Assembly (NCBI RefSeq): GCF_003149185.1
Contig: NZ_QGDO01000001.1
Coordinates: 1,364,001 to 1,428,000, forward strand
Direction of reading: 5' to 3'
DNA length: 64,000 nucleotides
Source: Sediminitomix flava
GTDB taxonomy: Bacteria; Bacteroidota; Bacteroidia; Cytophagales; Flammeovirgaceae
Shown: positions 1 to 8,715 of the stretch, one piece after another
Position numbering within the stretch: the stretch's first letter is position 1
Layout of the letters: the number at the start of each line of letters is the position of its first letter
Position numbers and translations under genes: made by a program
The notes under the pieces: generated by a model
What the model was told of the DNA's origin: nothing
Database searches by the model: none
The model's input: only the letters and a program-made list of their open reading frames with translations

Positions 1-764
1 ATAGGTTCTCTCCATCGTCCTTTATAAAATCTTCTTTTATATAGATCACCATCGTTGTATAAGATAATTTCTGTATCATTATTTCTGGCCTGTACAGTAG
101 CATTATTCCCATCAGACTTCAAGCCTTTCATATTAATAGGCTCAAGCCATTCGCCATCTTTTGTCTGAGTTGTCGAATAAATTTTCTCAGTATAACCATC
201 AATAAAGTCTTTCGATTGAACGGTATAATAAATCGTTTGATGGTCGGTACTCATGATCACACTATGATCATTGGCCTCACTATTTATATCTTCCCCCATA
301 TTTCTTAACACTACTGTTTGGGGATGTTTATATTCTAGCTGAGCTCTGAGGATTTGTTCTTTTAGTTTTTGCTTATTTTTTACACCAGGTACTTTTGTAT
401 TTTTCTCTGCGTGTTCAATATATTTTAATGCTTGCTCAAATGCTTCCATTTGATGAGCGGCTAAAGCTCTATAGTAGTAAAAGTCTCCATTTGAAGAATA
501 GGACGTTCTTTCAAGCTCATCTAATAATGGGATAGCTTTTTCGGCTTGGGATGTTTCTAGGTAAGATAAAATCAGAGAATATTTATAACCGTTATTCTTA
601 GGAAATCTTTTCACCAACGTCTCTAGATAGAAAGCAGCCTGAAGAAAATGTCCATCTGAAAATTCAGCATGGGACTTTTTAATCAATTGCTTACTAGATA
701 TTTGTTGACTAAAAACTACCGAAGGAAGAAGCCAGAACGATATGATGAATATAATTTTCTTCAT
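1..764 (-). CDS. TPR / PD40 repeat exported protein (3' end cut by window)
   Basis: The reading frame opens at an ATG at 762-764 and stays open to base 1, so only the N-terminal ~254 residues are present. It starts with a signal peptide (MKKIIFIISFWLLPSVVFSQ), then a helical tetratricopeptide-like region (about residues 28-120), then a segment with spaced aromatic and charged residues resembling PD40/WD40-like beta-propeller blades (about 150-254). This layout is that of Bacteroidota TPR-PD40 envelope proteins, many of which end in an OmpA-type peptidoglycan-binding domain; that end lies outside the window. A second gene of the same type is at 46038-48335. Role unknown; probably periplasmic or outer-membrane associated. 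Confidence 0.7.
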   Translation of the reverse strand, partial: MKKIIFIISFWLLPSVVFSQQISSKQLIKKSHAEFSDGHFLQAAFYLETLVKRFPKNNGYKYSLILSYLETSQAEKAIPLLDELERTSYSSNGDFYYYRALAAHQMEAFEQALKYIEHAEKNTKVPGVKNKQKLKEQILRAQLEYKHPQTVVLRNMGEDINSEANDHSVIMSTDHQTIYYTVQSKDFIDGYTEKIYSTTQTKDGEWLEPINMKGLKSDGNNATVQARNNDTEIILYNDGDLYKRRFYKGRWREP

Positions 765-997
765 GTATTCAAGCCTAAAAAAAGGCGTTGATAACTTGGG
801 TTACCTTAAAAAAATCGATAAAAAAGCAACTATTAAGTTAATTGAAACATTTACAAACACAATTACAAGAAGTCGTTTCAAACTACGTTATAGCCAATTG
901 TAGTAATAATAGGTAAATAGATTTTCACTGCTTGACTACAGGTTTTTAAATATAAAAAAAACACGACACTTGTTAACTATTGTAAAGTTAAAAAGTC

Positions 998-2260
998 TTA
1001 CGCGTAAAAAAAATCTCGTATTAAATTTATTACTTTTTCTGTACTATTGCCAACATAAATTGGATCAATTTCTGAAAATTCAGTTTCTATAAATAGATAA
1101 TACTCAAAATCCGAAATATTATATTGCAAACTCAATTCTTTATCTAAATGACTGATATTGTATCGTATAAAACCTTCTTCTAACGATTTGTCATATTTCT
1201 TTACAATATCAAAATGAAGTTTTGAGAATACCGCCTCTAATTTTTCACTTACCAAAACTTCTTCTTTCAGAATATGACTATTTTTTGTCAATAAATAATT
1301 CAATACATCTTCAGCTAAATCGAAATATTGAATTCGTTCAATTAATTCATCAAATGCTACCCAAAAGACTTTTTTATAATGATCATAACCAATAGCATAT
1401 ACATGAGGGCAGTTTCCTATTTCTACTTTTAGGTAAAACAAGAAAGGAAGCGATATTACATGCTCTGATTTATTAATGAGATAATCATAAAAGAAACGAC
1501 CATTAAAGTGTGGATGGATATTCGAAAATTTTTGAAATAGTAAATCTTTCAACTCTAATAATTTCTCTCGAATAACTTCTCCTAAAGTTTGAGTAAGATC
1601 AATTTCGCCCCAATTAAACCATTTATCTTCTTTCCATAAATAACCTTTTACCCCCGTAAAATTCAATTTATAATCAAATAAAGAAGGACGATCAAATACA
1701 TAGCCGATATAATAGTATTTAAGCCCATTTTTTTGAGCATACTCTATTTCCTTCAACATCGTATAAATCCCTAAACTATCCCTATGATATGACTGATCAT
1801 AAAGCCCTAGAATACTATACATAGATGTCAGACCTTTATCAAAAAAACTACAGGCAATCAATTCCTTGTCTTCATTTAACAAAACAAGTTCCTGTGTATC
1901 AATTGGTAGTTTAAACCCATCTATAGGTGACTCAAAAAACCATAAGATAGAATCGGACTGGAAATCCTTAAACCTAACCTTGTGCTGTTGGTATAAAGCC
2001 TCTTTTTCTTTATTGATGACCGCAGATCGAATTATGGTCTTATACTTCTTATCATTTCTTCTTAATAGCTTTCGTTGACTCTTACTGAATTCAAACTCAG
2101 CTATATTAATTCGAAGGGGGATTATGGTACAGAGTTGGTTGTCATAATACACAATTTCCAACCGATTTAGATAACCTCCATCTCGGGTTCCTCCAGAGGC
2201 AAGGAAGTCATCTAAATCTTTGGGTGTAATATGAATGGGTTTATACAATTCGGCTATCAT
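998..2260 (-). CDS. ATE-family (arginyl/leucyl-tRNA--protein transferase-like) protein with C-terminal extension
   Basis: Residues ~20-225 match the ATE/Bpt transferase fold, which moves an amino acid from aminoacyl-tRNA to a protein N-terminus. Visible signatures are PLRINIAEFEFSKSQRKLLRRN (family: P-R-V-x-V-x-x-F-x-x-S-x-x-Q-R), a SLGIYTMLKEIEYA segment (family SLG-x-Y-x-x-x-x-E-I), and GLKYYYIGYVF (family GL-x-Y-x-Y-L-G-Y). The N-terminal cysteine pair of canonical enzymes is not seen (YYDNQLC...IPLR in its place). About 190 unrecognised residues follow, so at 420 residues it is much longer than the ~240 of bacterial Bpt. It starts 18 bp after the lipoprotein gene at 2279-2842, probably the same transcript. 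The substrate cannot be predicted and the transferase activity itself is inferred. Confidence 0.65.
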   Translation of the reverse strand: MIAELYKPIHITPKDLDDFLASGGTRDGGYLNRLEIVYYDNQLCTIIPLRINIAEFEFSKSQRKLLRRNDKKYKTIIRSAVINKEKEALYQQHKVRFKDFQSDSILWFFESPIDGFKLPIDTQELVLLNEDKELIACSFFDKGLTSMYSILGLYDQSYHRDSLGIYTMLKEIEYAQKNGLKYYYIGYVFDRPSLFDYKLNFTGVKGYLWKEDKWFNWGEIDLTQTLGEVIREKLLELKDLLFQKFSNIHPHFNGRFFYDYLINKSEHVISLPFLFYLKVEIGNCPHVYAIGYDHYKKVFWVAFDELIERIQYFDLAEDVLNYLLTKNSHILKEEVLVSEKLEAVFSKLHFDIVKKYDKSLEEGFIRYNISHLDKELSLQYNISDFEYYLFIETEFSEIDPIYVGNSTEKVINLIRDFFYA

Positions 2261-2278
2261 AATATTCGGTTAACCGTC

Positions 2279-2842
2279 TTATTGACGTTGGGCTGACACA
2301 GTAAAGAGCTTATTACCCAGAAATAAAATTTCCTCTTTACTTTCTAAGTGATAAGCCTTCAAAGCTTGGGTTGAATCTAACTGTACCCAAAAGCTTTTAT
2401 AAGATGAAAATAATTGAAGGTCTTCAAAAATCTGTGCCTCAATACGAGTAATATGATTATTTTCTTTGAATATGGAAAGTTGTCTTACTTTTTCTTTTTC
2501 AGATTTGGCTACATAGTCAACTTGTTCTTGTGTGTTGCTTTTTTGTTCGTTGATCTCGTAAGCGCCTTTCAATATTGGTTTATTTATATCAGCTTGTTTT
2601 ATGAAACTAATTTCTTTTTCCCAATCTATTTCGGCTTTAGAAACTACCTTCTCTTCATTATTTACCGTCAATTTATATTGAAAGCTATCATTATCATTTT
2701 CCAATTGAGAGGCTAAAGCATCTGTAAAACTGATCAAATCGAAATGTATTTCCTCTGTATTTTTTTCTGTCTGTAATGGGGCATTACAAGAGTTTAGTGA
2801 GAAAAGTCCAATAAGTATAAATGGGAATAATGTTGACTTCAT
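2279..2842 (-). CDS. hypothetical lipoprotein
   Basis: A 187-residue protein with a type II signal peptide: MKSTLFPFILIGLFSLNSC, with the lipobox LNSC ending at Cys19, so it should be acylated and membrane anchored. The mature part is acidic and polar, without a domain I recognise. It is the first gene of a probable two-gene unit with the ATE-like gene (18 bp downstream). A hairpin terminator (2888-2923) separates it from the McrC-like gene upstream, so it probably has its own promoter in the short 2843-2887 gap or is reached by readthrough. No function is proposed. Confidence 0.7.
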   Translation of the reverse strand: MKSTLFPFILIGLFSLNSCNAPLQTEKNTEEIHFDLISFTDALASQLENDNDSFQYKLTVNNEEKVVSKAEIDWEKEISFIKQADINKPILKGAYEINEQKSNTQEQVDYVAKSEKEKVRQLSIFKENNHITRIEAQIFEDLQLFSSYKSFWVQLDSTQALKAYHLESKEEILFLGNKLFTVSAQRQ

Positions 2843-2887
2843 GAATCTGGCGTTTTGTTCTAATTTTTACGTACCCGCAAAAATAAG

Positions 2888-2923
2888 GAAGATTAGGAGA
2901 AAAACACTTCTCCTAATCTTCCT
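2888..2923 (-). terminator. terminator of the McrBC-like pair
   Basis: Inverted repeat of 15-bp arms (GGAAGATTAGGAGAA and its complement) with a 6-nt loop, 2 bp after the McrC-like stop codon. On the minus strand it is followed by TTATTTTTG, giving a rho-independent terminator. Confidence 0.75.
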
Positions 2924-2925
2924 TC

Positions 2926-4623
2926 TTAACTTATTTGCCAACGCTGTAAAATTCGTATCATCTCTCTTCTCAGTGGGCCTTCTTCATCGGGTTTTGAAAT
3001 CACGGCTCCAATGATTGGAAGAAAATTTTCTTGGTAATTCAATACCCACCTCGGTCTACCATGATAGGCATCTGGACAGAGTAACCATAAATAATCAGGT
3101 TTTTGTATTTCTGCTCTAGCCCCAGAAATTCTAAGACAAGTATAGTATTTGAATGCCAACTCTTTTATATCATTTTCTACGACTGTCTTGGCATTTTTAT
3201 ATTTCGCATCCATGATGGCATAACGAATATCTCTGCCTTTTGAAAGTTCTAACACATAATCGGGAGTATAAACTTTACTTCGCTTATCGACTTTTCCATG
3301 AAGTACTAGGTTTGTCTCTTGCGGATAAGTTGTGATTCTAGGATTGAAAATAAAATTCAACATCCACTCATTCCCAACTTCTTTAGAAATAACAGAAAAA
3401 CATCGGTTCATCAAACCATCATTTTTCTGTTCTACAAACTCACAATTTTTATCAGCATAATACTCTTTTAAAAGGTCTATAATCTGATAGAAATTAAATA
3501 GCTCATAGAGTTTATCTAAGAAATTGATATTGAAGAAGAAGTTGTCTTCTGAGTCACCCAAAGAAACACTTCTCAATTGTTGAATCTCAGAAAATGCTTT
3601 CCAATAGTGTTTATTTTTCCTAAACTCAGGAGTCACAACCCCCGACTCATTTCTAGCTAAAACACCTGGAAAAGAGCGCTGATATTTATACTTCAGATTT
3701 GTCAATTTCTTCCGAAGTAAATCAATCTCATCATAAGCTCTACGAAGCAAGATTACTTTAATAGCCTCAAAAGACGCATATACATTCTCATTATCAACTT
3801 CATTTGGTTTCTGAAATTGTTCTTGAAGAATAGTCTCCATCTGATTGATAAACTCATTTACAAAGTCAAATGAACCTAATATCAATTCATTCTCATAAGT
3901 TCTCAGATTCTTGGTATACTCTTTTGTTGCTATTCGATCTATAATCCCGTACTTGTGTCCAATTTGAACAGCATTCGGGTCATCTCTAAAAGCTGGATCA
4001 AAAATAATTTCATCCAGATTATTCAACAACCAATCAATTCCCTGACTATCTATATGATGAGGTTCGTAAGGTCGGACGGTCAGAACTTCCTCTTCAAATG
4101 CTACAGGGTGGAAATCAAACTCAGGATAAAGTGCTTCCATTACATCCACAAAAGAATGTAACCTATTCAAGATTTCCTGTGAAAAAGCTGCAGGAGGATC
4201 TGAACTACCGCTTCCTTCATTTTCCCCTTCTGACAAGAATTTCATCAAAAGAGGTTTATTCTTATCATATAGGTATGAAAGCAAATATTCAGCCTCACTC
4301 CCTGTAATTTTTGATGCATCAACTCTTACATAGTGCGCTGCATCGCCACAGGTGATCTGAATGAAACCTAGATTATTAGAGAAGTACTGAAAATAATGTG
4401 CTTTAATACATTTCTTCTCTGGGATATGTTCTATTAAATCATCTTCAATTTGTTGATCATCAATATATATTGAAAAATCTGTTGGTCGATTTTCATAATA
4501 GAAATCCAGCTCATAAAAGAAATGTTCTAGCACTACCATTTCCCCCCCAGAAGGTACGATTTCTTTTCGTACCTCATGAGGCGGAGTAGGTGATCTTTTA
4601 AGCGTGAAAATCCTTAATTTCAT
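2926..4623 (-). CDS. McrC-like DUF2357 / PD-(D/E)XK nuclease
   Basis: 565 residues, the nuclease partner of the ATPase gene at 4620-7181. The N-terminal ~300 residues fit the DUF2357 region; a TKNLRTYENELILGS segment at ~237-251 matches the T-x-x-x-x-T-x-E-N signature of that family. The C-terminal part holds a PD-(D/E)XK core: P454-D455 in YTPDYVLEL and, 17 residues later, D472-A-K474 in IMDAKYK, with both active-site acids and the lysine intact. McrC-type proteins cut nucleic acid when driven by their McrB NTPase. The start codon overlaps the stop of the ATPase gene in an ATGA, so the two are translationally coupled. Likely role: defence (type IV restriction-like); target unknown. Confidence 0.85.
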   Translation of the reverse strand: MKLRIFTLKRSPTPPHEVRKEIVPSGGEMVVLEHFFYELDFYYENRPTDFSIYIDDQQIEDDLIEHIPEKKCIKAHYFQYFSNNLGFIQITCGDAAHYVRVDASKITGSEAEYLLSYLYDKNKPLLMKFLSEGENEGSGSSDPPAAFSQEILNRLHSFVDVMEALYPEFDFHPVAFEEEVLTVRPYEPHHIDSQGIDWLLNNLDEIIFDPAFRDDPNAVQIGHKYGIIDRIATKEYTKNLRTYENELILGSFDFVNEFINQMETILQEQFQKPNEVDNENVYASFEAIKVILLRRAYDEIDLLRKKLTNLKYKYQRSFPGVLARNESGVVTPEFRKNKHYWKAFSEIQQLRSVSLGDSEDNFFFNINFLDKLYELFNFYQIIDLLKEYYADKNCEFVEQKNDGLMNRCFSVISKEVGNEWMLNFIFNPRITTYPQETNLVLHGKVDKRSKVYTPDYVLELSKGRDIRYAIMDAKYKNAKTVVENDIKELAFKYYTCLRISGARAEIQKPDYLWLLCPDAYHGRPRWVLNYQENFLPIIGAVISKPDEEGPLRREMIRILQRWQIS

Positions 4624-7181
4624 CGATCAAGCATAAAGTAGTTGAAGTAATTGTGTGAGTAACCTTCTCTTTCTCCTTTCTCAATAATTTTTGATAAAAT
4701 CTGAGAAGCTCTCGAATCTTTCAATGCAAAATCATTGATGAAATCTAGAAGATTACGAAGTGTATGTACAGCATGACTTCCTTGAACATCAATCTTTGTC
4801 AATAATCTTTGAGCAATACAATAATCTAATGGTCTGAATTGCTCTGCCATTACAGACTGGGCTACATTACAGTAGCTAATAATCGACATTTTTACTCTCG
4901 GACTTATCTGAACACCAATTTTACTCAACTGCTTTACAACATAATTGAATTTATCTTCAACCTCTATATCGTTAAACTTGACAGTCTGCCCCCCTGTAAC
5001 TGTTTTAAAATCTTGAAGATTAAAAAACTGGAGTATTTGCTGCATTGTAATCGACAAAGGCTCTCCTTGATAATCATTGATTGGAGATAGTTGCATATTG
5101 GATGGTAAATCAAGACGAATGATATTCGCTCGGTCTAACATTCTAGGAGATAAATCTTCTGTGGTTCGATCCATATTGATCGTACCTAAAAAGCGAAGGT
5201 TATTGGCATAATGAATTTCTTCTCCATTCCCCAATTGCAGTACCAAACCATCTTTATTATTGACTACACTATCGGCATGATTGTAGAACATTGCCCAATA
5301 ATGTTCTAGAGGAGACAAGTTGGCTTCATCTAAAAGAGTATATGCGTATGGTGTATCCCAATACCACTCTTCTTTGAACTCTCCGTCCAATTGCTTCAAC
5401 AGATCATAAAGCCCCGATGCTGATCTATGAAATCTCTTTGAAATAGGATTTGCAAAACCTACAAGGTCTTTTTGGGACGTCCATCCTCTTGCCACAGGAA
5501 TTTGTAGCTGCCTTTCTGTAGGTGCCAACATTTGCATCAGCATTCTACACAAAGTTGTTTTCCCTGTACCTGGCAAGCCCCAAAATAGGGTTAAATTATT
5601 CTGATGGGTAGAAATTAATAAGTTGGCAATGAAATGTTCTGAGTATTGTCGGCCACTCTGCTGAAATGCTTGATGGGTCAAATTGACCAATTCCTTCAAG
5701 TCTTTCACTTTTTCTCCTTCAACAGTGAATCTCTTAGGACGCGTCACACCTTCAGATGCTTCTACTTCTGTACGAGCAGTGATCAGGTCAAAGTGTGTTT
5801 TGGTTTTTACCAAATCATGTAAAAGTCTTCCCGTCTGCTGCTGCGTATCTATGAAGTCTTTCTTTAAAAGCTCAATACTTTGCTGAATTTCGTTTTTATC
5901 AGTTCGTAAAGATTCGATTTCTTGAGCAATTTCAGCTTTCTTCTGATGAAGTTGATAAACCTCTAACTGCTCTCCTTTTTGCTCCAGCTCAGATTGAATC
6001 CACTCTAGCTTTTGTTGACCTTCCTTAATCTCTCGCTCAATCAACTCTTCTCGCTCCTTGCGCAGCTCTTCTCGTTTACTTTCTTCATAAGAAATAAACT
6101 TCTCTAGTTCTGCTTTCTGATTTTCTAAAGCCTCATCAAGTTTTTGGATTTCTTTCTCTTCTAGCTTTTTCAGATTTTTCAAATCATACAAAGCCTTCTC
6201 CATCTCAATCTTCTTACGAGGAAGCTCTCCAAGACTTGACGTAAAGTATTCATTATTCGCTAAAGTCTGAATGAGACTTTCCATCCCATCATAACTGTTC
6301 TGAGTGTTCTCGAAAAGATTTTCAAGACGTTTGAATCTAGACGATACATTTCCAACTTTAGAGTTTGAAGTAATGGTATCCCACAATTCTCTCACACTCT
6401 CTAGTTTGTCTTTGTCTGAAAGCTGTGTATTTACCCAATCGAAAAGCTCTTCTCTAGTAAGGAAATCAAGGCGATCTTTTACATAGATTTCTATATCCGT
6501 ATACGACTTAATAACCTTTCTTTTGGGTCCTTTTAAGTCCGTTTGAAGCTCTAAAAAAGCATAATCAGGCAGATCAAAAACCTCAATTTCATGTCTGATA
6601 CCACCAGAAACACGTATTGATTTATCTTCAGGATTTGTCTGTAAACCAGTAAAGGGTCCCATAATCACCCCTTCTTCACTCTCAATAAAGAAACGCTTAC
6701 TTTGCTTTACATATATATCTTGAACGAGATTATAAAAATTTCTATTTGGATAAAATAAATGTCGATCTATTTCTAATCTTCCCTTTACTATATCTATTAT
6801 GGACTCTTCGTATAAATGATTATTCTTATTATCTATATGGGTGATATACTTCGTTAATGAATTATCTAGATTATATTTTTTATCATTGGTCCATTTCGTA
6901 TTCGTTTTTAAGTGAGTTATTTTAATAAATTCATCAAAAGAAAAATCAGCTTCTAATATTTGTGGTGAGCTCGCTATAAATATTCTTTCACCTAAACTAT
7001 TGGTATCTATTTTTTCCCATTCATAACCATCGTAATAAAAAAGTGGAATAAGAAATTTTTTAGTAGAACGTCTATTTTGAGGATCTTGAACAGCAACTAT
7101 ATATTGATCTTCACCAAGCCTTGCCTCCAAATCGCTTGATTTCTGATTGTCGAATACGACTTTGATATTCTCAATTTGCAT
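4620..7181 (-). CDS. McrB-like AAA+ NTPase with long central coiled coil
   Basis: 853 residues. Residues 1-~310 are an unrecognised, partly beta-rich N-terminal region (in this family, usually target recognition). Residues ~320-460 are a long charged coiled coil. The AAA+ core follows: Walker A GLPGTGKTT (535-543), Walker B YTLLDEANLS (614-623, D618/E619), sensor-type GTINMD (666-671) and SPRMLDRA (679-686). These are McrB-subfamily signatures. E. coli McrB has the guanine-specificity motif NTAD; here the corresponding stretch reads N669-M-D671, with one residue less between N and D, so GTP preference is uncertain. The downstream nuclease gene overlaps by 4 bp. An McrB/McrC pair with a coiled coil resembles the coiled-coil nuclease tandem (CoCoNuT) branch of type IV systems, but I see no obvious RNA-binding domain. 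Confidence 0.87.
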   Translation of the reverse strand: MQIENIKVVFDNQKSSDLEARLGEDQYIVAVQDPQNRRSTKKFLIPLFYYDGYEWEKIDTNSLGERIFIASSPQILEADFSFDEFIKITHLKTNTKWTNDKKYNLDNSLTKYITHIDNKNNHLYEESIIDIVKGRLEIDRHLFYPNRNFYNLVQDIYVKQSKRFFIESEEGVIMGPFTGLQTNPEDKSIRVSGGIRHEIEVFDLPDYAFLELQTDLKGPKRKVIKSYTDIEIYVKDRLDFLTREELFDWVNTQLSDKDKLESVRELWDTITSNSKVGNVSSRFKRLENLFENTQNSYDGMESLIQTLANNEYFTSSLGELPRKKIEMEKALYDLKNLKKLEEKEIQKLDEALENQKAELEKFISYEESKREELRKEREELIEREIKEGQQKLEWIQSELEQKGEQLEVYQLHQKKAEIAQEIESLRTDKNEIQQSIELLKKDFIDTQQQTGRLLHDLVKTKTHFDLITARTEVEASEGVTRPKRFTVEGEKVKDLKELVNLTHQAFQQSGRQYSEHFIANLLISTHQNNLTLFWGLPGTGKTTLCRMLMQMLAPTERQLQIPVARGWTSQKDLVGFANPISKRFHRSASGLYDLLKQLDGEFKEEWYWDTPYAYTLLDEANLSPLEHYWAMFYNHADSVVNNKDGLVLQLGNGEEIHYANNLRFLGTINMDRTTEDLSPRMLDRANIIRLDLPSNMQLSPINDYQGEPLSITMQQILQFFNLQDFKTVTGGQTVKFNDIEVEDKFNYVVKQLSKIGVQISPRVKMSIISYCNVAQSVMAEQFRPLDYCIAQRLLTKIDVQGSHAVHTLRNLLDFINDFALKDSRASQILSKIIEKGEREGYSHNYFNYFMLDR

Positions 7182-7402
7182 TTTTTCATCATTTAAAAGT
7201 TTAATGTAAATTTAATCCCATCAAGTTAAGCAAGTGGTTTATAAAAAGCTAGAAAGGATTAACATACTTCCACTACAAAAAATTAAGATGAACTTCCTAC
7301 AAATTGCACCAAAAAAAGGCTAGAAAATCATTGTACTATTTAAGGTTGTTTGAGTCAAATCAGAAAAGAATACCATTCGGTGGTAGGTAGATAAAGTGTT
7401 TA

Positions 7403-7682
7403 TAGACAAAAAAACCACCTCAGAATTCTGAGGGGGTTTTCCCAGTTCATTGCAATTTACGTTTCCGTTATTGTTGGAACATCTGTTCCATATCTTTAAT
7501 ATTTTTATTGATCGATAACTCGTTTGTAAATAACTCTTATACTAAAAGTTAAACATCATCTTGACAGAAAACAAATTAAAGTCTCCTATTCAAAAAAGAA
7601 TTAGCTGAAAAAGATAGGCATTGTTATAGAGGTTGAGCTTAAAAGCTCAGTTCACAAATAAACACAATTATTTATGAACTGA
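7403..7682 (-). ncRNA. candidate structured non-coding RNA
   Basis: The 630-bp gap between the McrB-like gene and trmD has no coding frame, yet on the minus strand it holds, in order: a promoter (7684-7714), nested inverted repeats and a strong terminator. P1: 7674-7681 pairs perfectly over 8 bp with 7443-7450, joining the predicted 5' end to the base of the terminator. Inside it, P2 (7526-7531 / 7455-7460) and P3 (7515-7519 / 7467-7471) enclose an internal loop (AAACGA / GGAAAC) and hairpin P4 (7475-7490, TGGAACA-GA-TGTTCCA). The 5' half has hairpins at 7634-7649 (TGAGCTT/AAGCTCA) and 7585-7618. The 5' strand of P1 can instead pair with 7648-7654, so two folds compete. Predicted length about 240 nt plus the terminator. 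No match to 6S RNA, tmRNA, RNase P RNA or SRP RNA was recognised. Transcription is inferred. Confidence 0.45.
7409..7440 (-). terminator. strong terminator ending the candidate RNA
   Basis: AAAACC-x-CCTCAGAATTCTGAGG-x-GGTTTT near-palindrome. On the minus strand the stem is followed by a run of seven T. It is 370 bp beyond the trmD stop and 228 bp upstream of the McrB-like start, so it belongs to neither gene in an obvious way. Confidence 0.75.
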
Positions 7683-7683
7683 T

Positions 7684-7714
7684 CAAATTTAAGTACTTAT
7701 ATATTAATTTTCAA
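7684..7714 (-). promoter_or_regulatory. Bacteroidota-type promoter of the candidate RNA
   Basis: On the minus strand a TTG (7712-7714) stands 20 nt before TAAATTTG (7684-7691), which matches the -7 consensus TAnnTTTG of Bacteroidota promoters exactly. Transcription would start near 7677-7680, at the first base of stem P1. Confidence 0.5.
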
Positions 7715-7811
7715 GAAAATTAACTTATCAACAACATATAGTTTTTGTCTTTATCCTGAATATTACCTAGAATAAACATCAGCTCTTCACAATTCACTAA
7801 TTATCTGGCTC

Positions 7812-8510
7812 TTACTTTTGATGTGATTTTGTGAATTTCTTATACAAATCAGGTCTTAAAGTCTTTGTTCTCTCCAAAGATTGTTCAAATCTCCATTCTT
7901 CAATCTTCGCATCATGACCAGACATTAAAATATCTGGTACTTTCATTCCATTATATTCCGCAGGTCTTGAATAAACTGGAGGAGCTAATAAATCGTCTTG
8001 AAATGAATCAGACAATGCTGAAGTTTCATCATTTAGTACACCAGGGATTAATCGTATGACTGCATCTGCAACTACTGCTGCACCTAGTTCTCCCCCAGAC
8101 AATACAAAATCTCCGATACTAATCTCTTTTGTAATATGAGTTTCTCGAATACGGTGATCAATACCTTTGTAGTGCCCACAAAGAATCATTAAGTCTCCAC
8201 CTAATGAAAGCTGATTAGCAGTACGTTGATTAAAAGTATCACCATCTGGTGTCATATATATAATTTCAGCATACTCCCTCTCACTTTTCAGTTTTTGAAT
8301 ACACTTATCGATTGGCTCAACCATCAATACCATGCCTGCACCTGCGCCATAGGCATAATCATCAATTTGTCCATGTTTATTGATCGCAAACTCTCTAAGA
8401 TCATGTACCACAATCTCGGCAAGCCCTTTATCTTGCGCTCTTTTCAAAATAGAGTGTGAAAATGGTCCTTCCAAAAGACTAGGTACCGCTGATATTATAT
8501 CTATTCTCAT
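7812..8510 (-). CDS. trmD: tRNA (guanine-N1-)-methyltransferase TrmD
   Basis: 232 residues, the usual size for TrmD, the SPOUT-class enzyme that uses S-adenosylmethionine to methylate G37 next to the anticodon of tRNAs reading CNN codons and so prevents +1 frameshifts. Seen in the sequence: the N-terminal [10 protein letters not shown], the [14 protein letters not shown] motif (residues ~53-68), and the trefoil-knot cofactor loops [11 protein letters not shown] and [14 protein letters not shown]. Catalytic Asp is present in the [12 protein letters not shown] region. The gene stands alone here, without rpsP, rimM or rplS, so the common trmD ribosomal operon is broken up in this genome. A promoter candidate lies at 8555-8587. 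Confidence 0.97.
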   Translation of the reverse strand: MRIDIISAVPSLLEGPFSHSILKRAQDKGLAEIVVHDLREFAINKHGQIDDYAYGAGAGMVLMVEPIDKCIQKLKSEREYAEIIYMTPDGDTFNQRTANQLSLGGDLMILCGHYKGIDHRIRETHITKEISIGDFVLSGGELGAAVVADAVIRLIPGVLNDETSALSDSFQDDLLAPPVYSRPAEYNGMKVPDILMSGHDAKIEEWRFEQSLERTKTLRPDLYKKFTKSHQK

Positions 8511-8554
8511 TCCAGAAACTATGCTTTATCCTATTTCATTTAATCATTGACCCA

Positions 8555-8587
8555 CAAAGGTACAAATTTGGAAACGCCAATTCGAAA
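8555..8587 (-). promoter_or_regulatory. promoter candidate for trmD
   Basis: Minus-strand TACCTTTG (8555-8562) matches TAnnTTTG; TTTCG (8583-8587) sits 20 nt upstream as an imperfect -33 element. The leader would be about 40 nt. Confidence 0.45.
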
Positions 8588-8715
8588 GTAGAAGGTCTTG
8601 TTATTTATATTTTTTCACAAAAACTTCTTTTCCAATTCCTTAGCACTAAACATTGAATAGTTGATAAATAATTGTAATTTATACGTAACACTATGACACT
8701 AACGATTCAGCTGCT

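Noticed and set aside
7476-7545. Minus-strand coding remnant ending MEQMFQQ just before the terminator at 7409-7440
   Set aside because: The open stretch is only ~22 codons, bounded by a stop, with no start ahead of its last seven codons. The same bases form the nested stems of the candidate RNA, which explains them better.
7403-7682. Known RNA families (6S, tmRNA, RNase P RNA, SRP RNA) for the gap RNA
   Set aside because: No acceptor-like end or tag frame (tmRNA), no conserved P4/CR regions (RNase P), no GGAA-tetraloop domain (SRP) and no long rod with a central bubble (6S) could be recognised.
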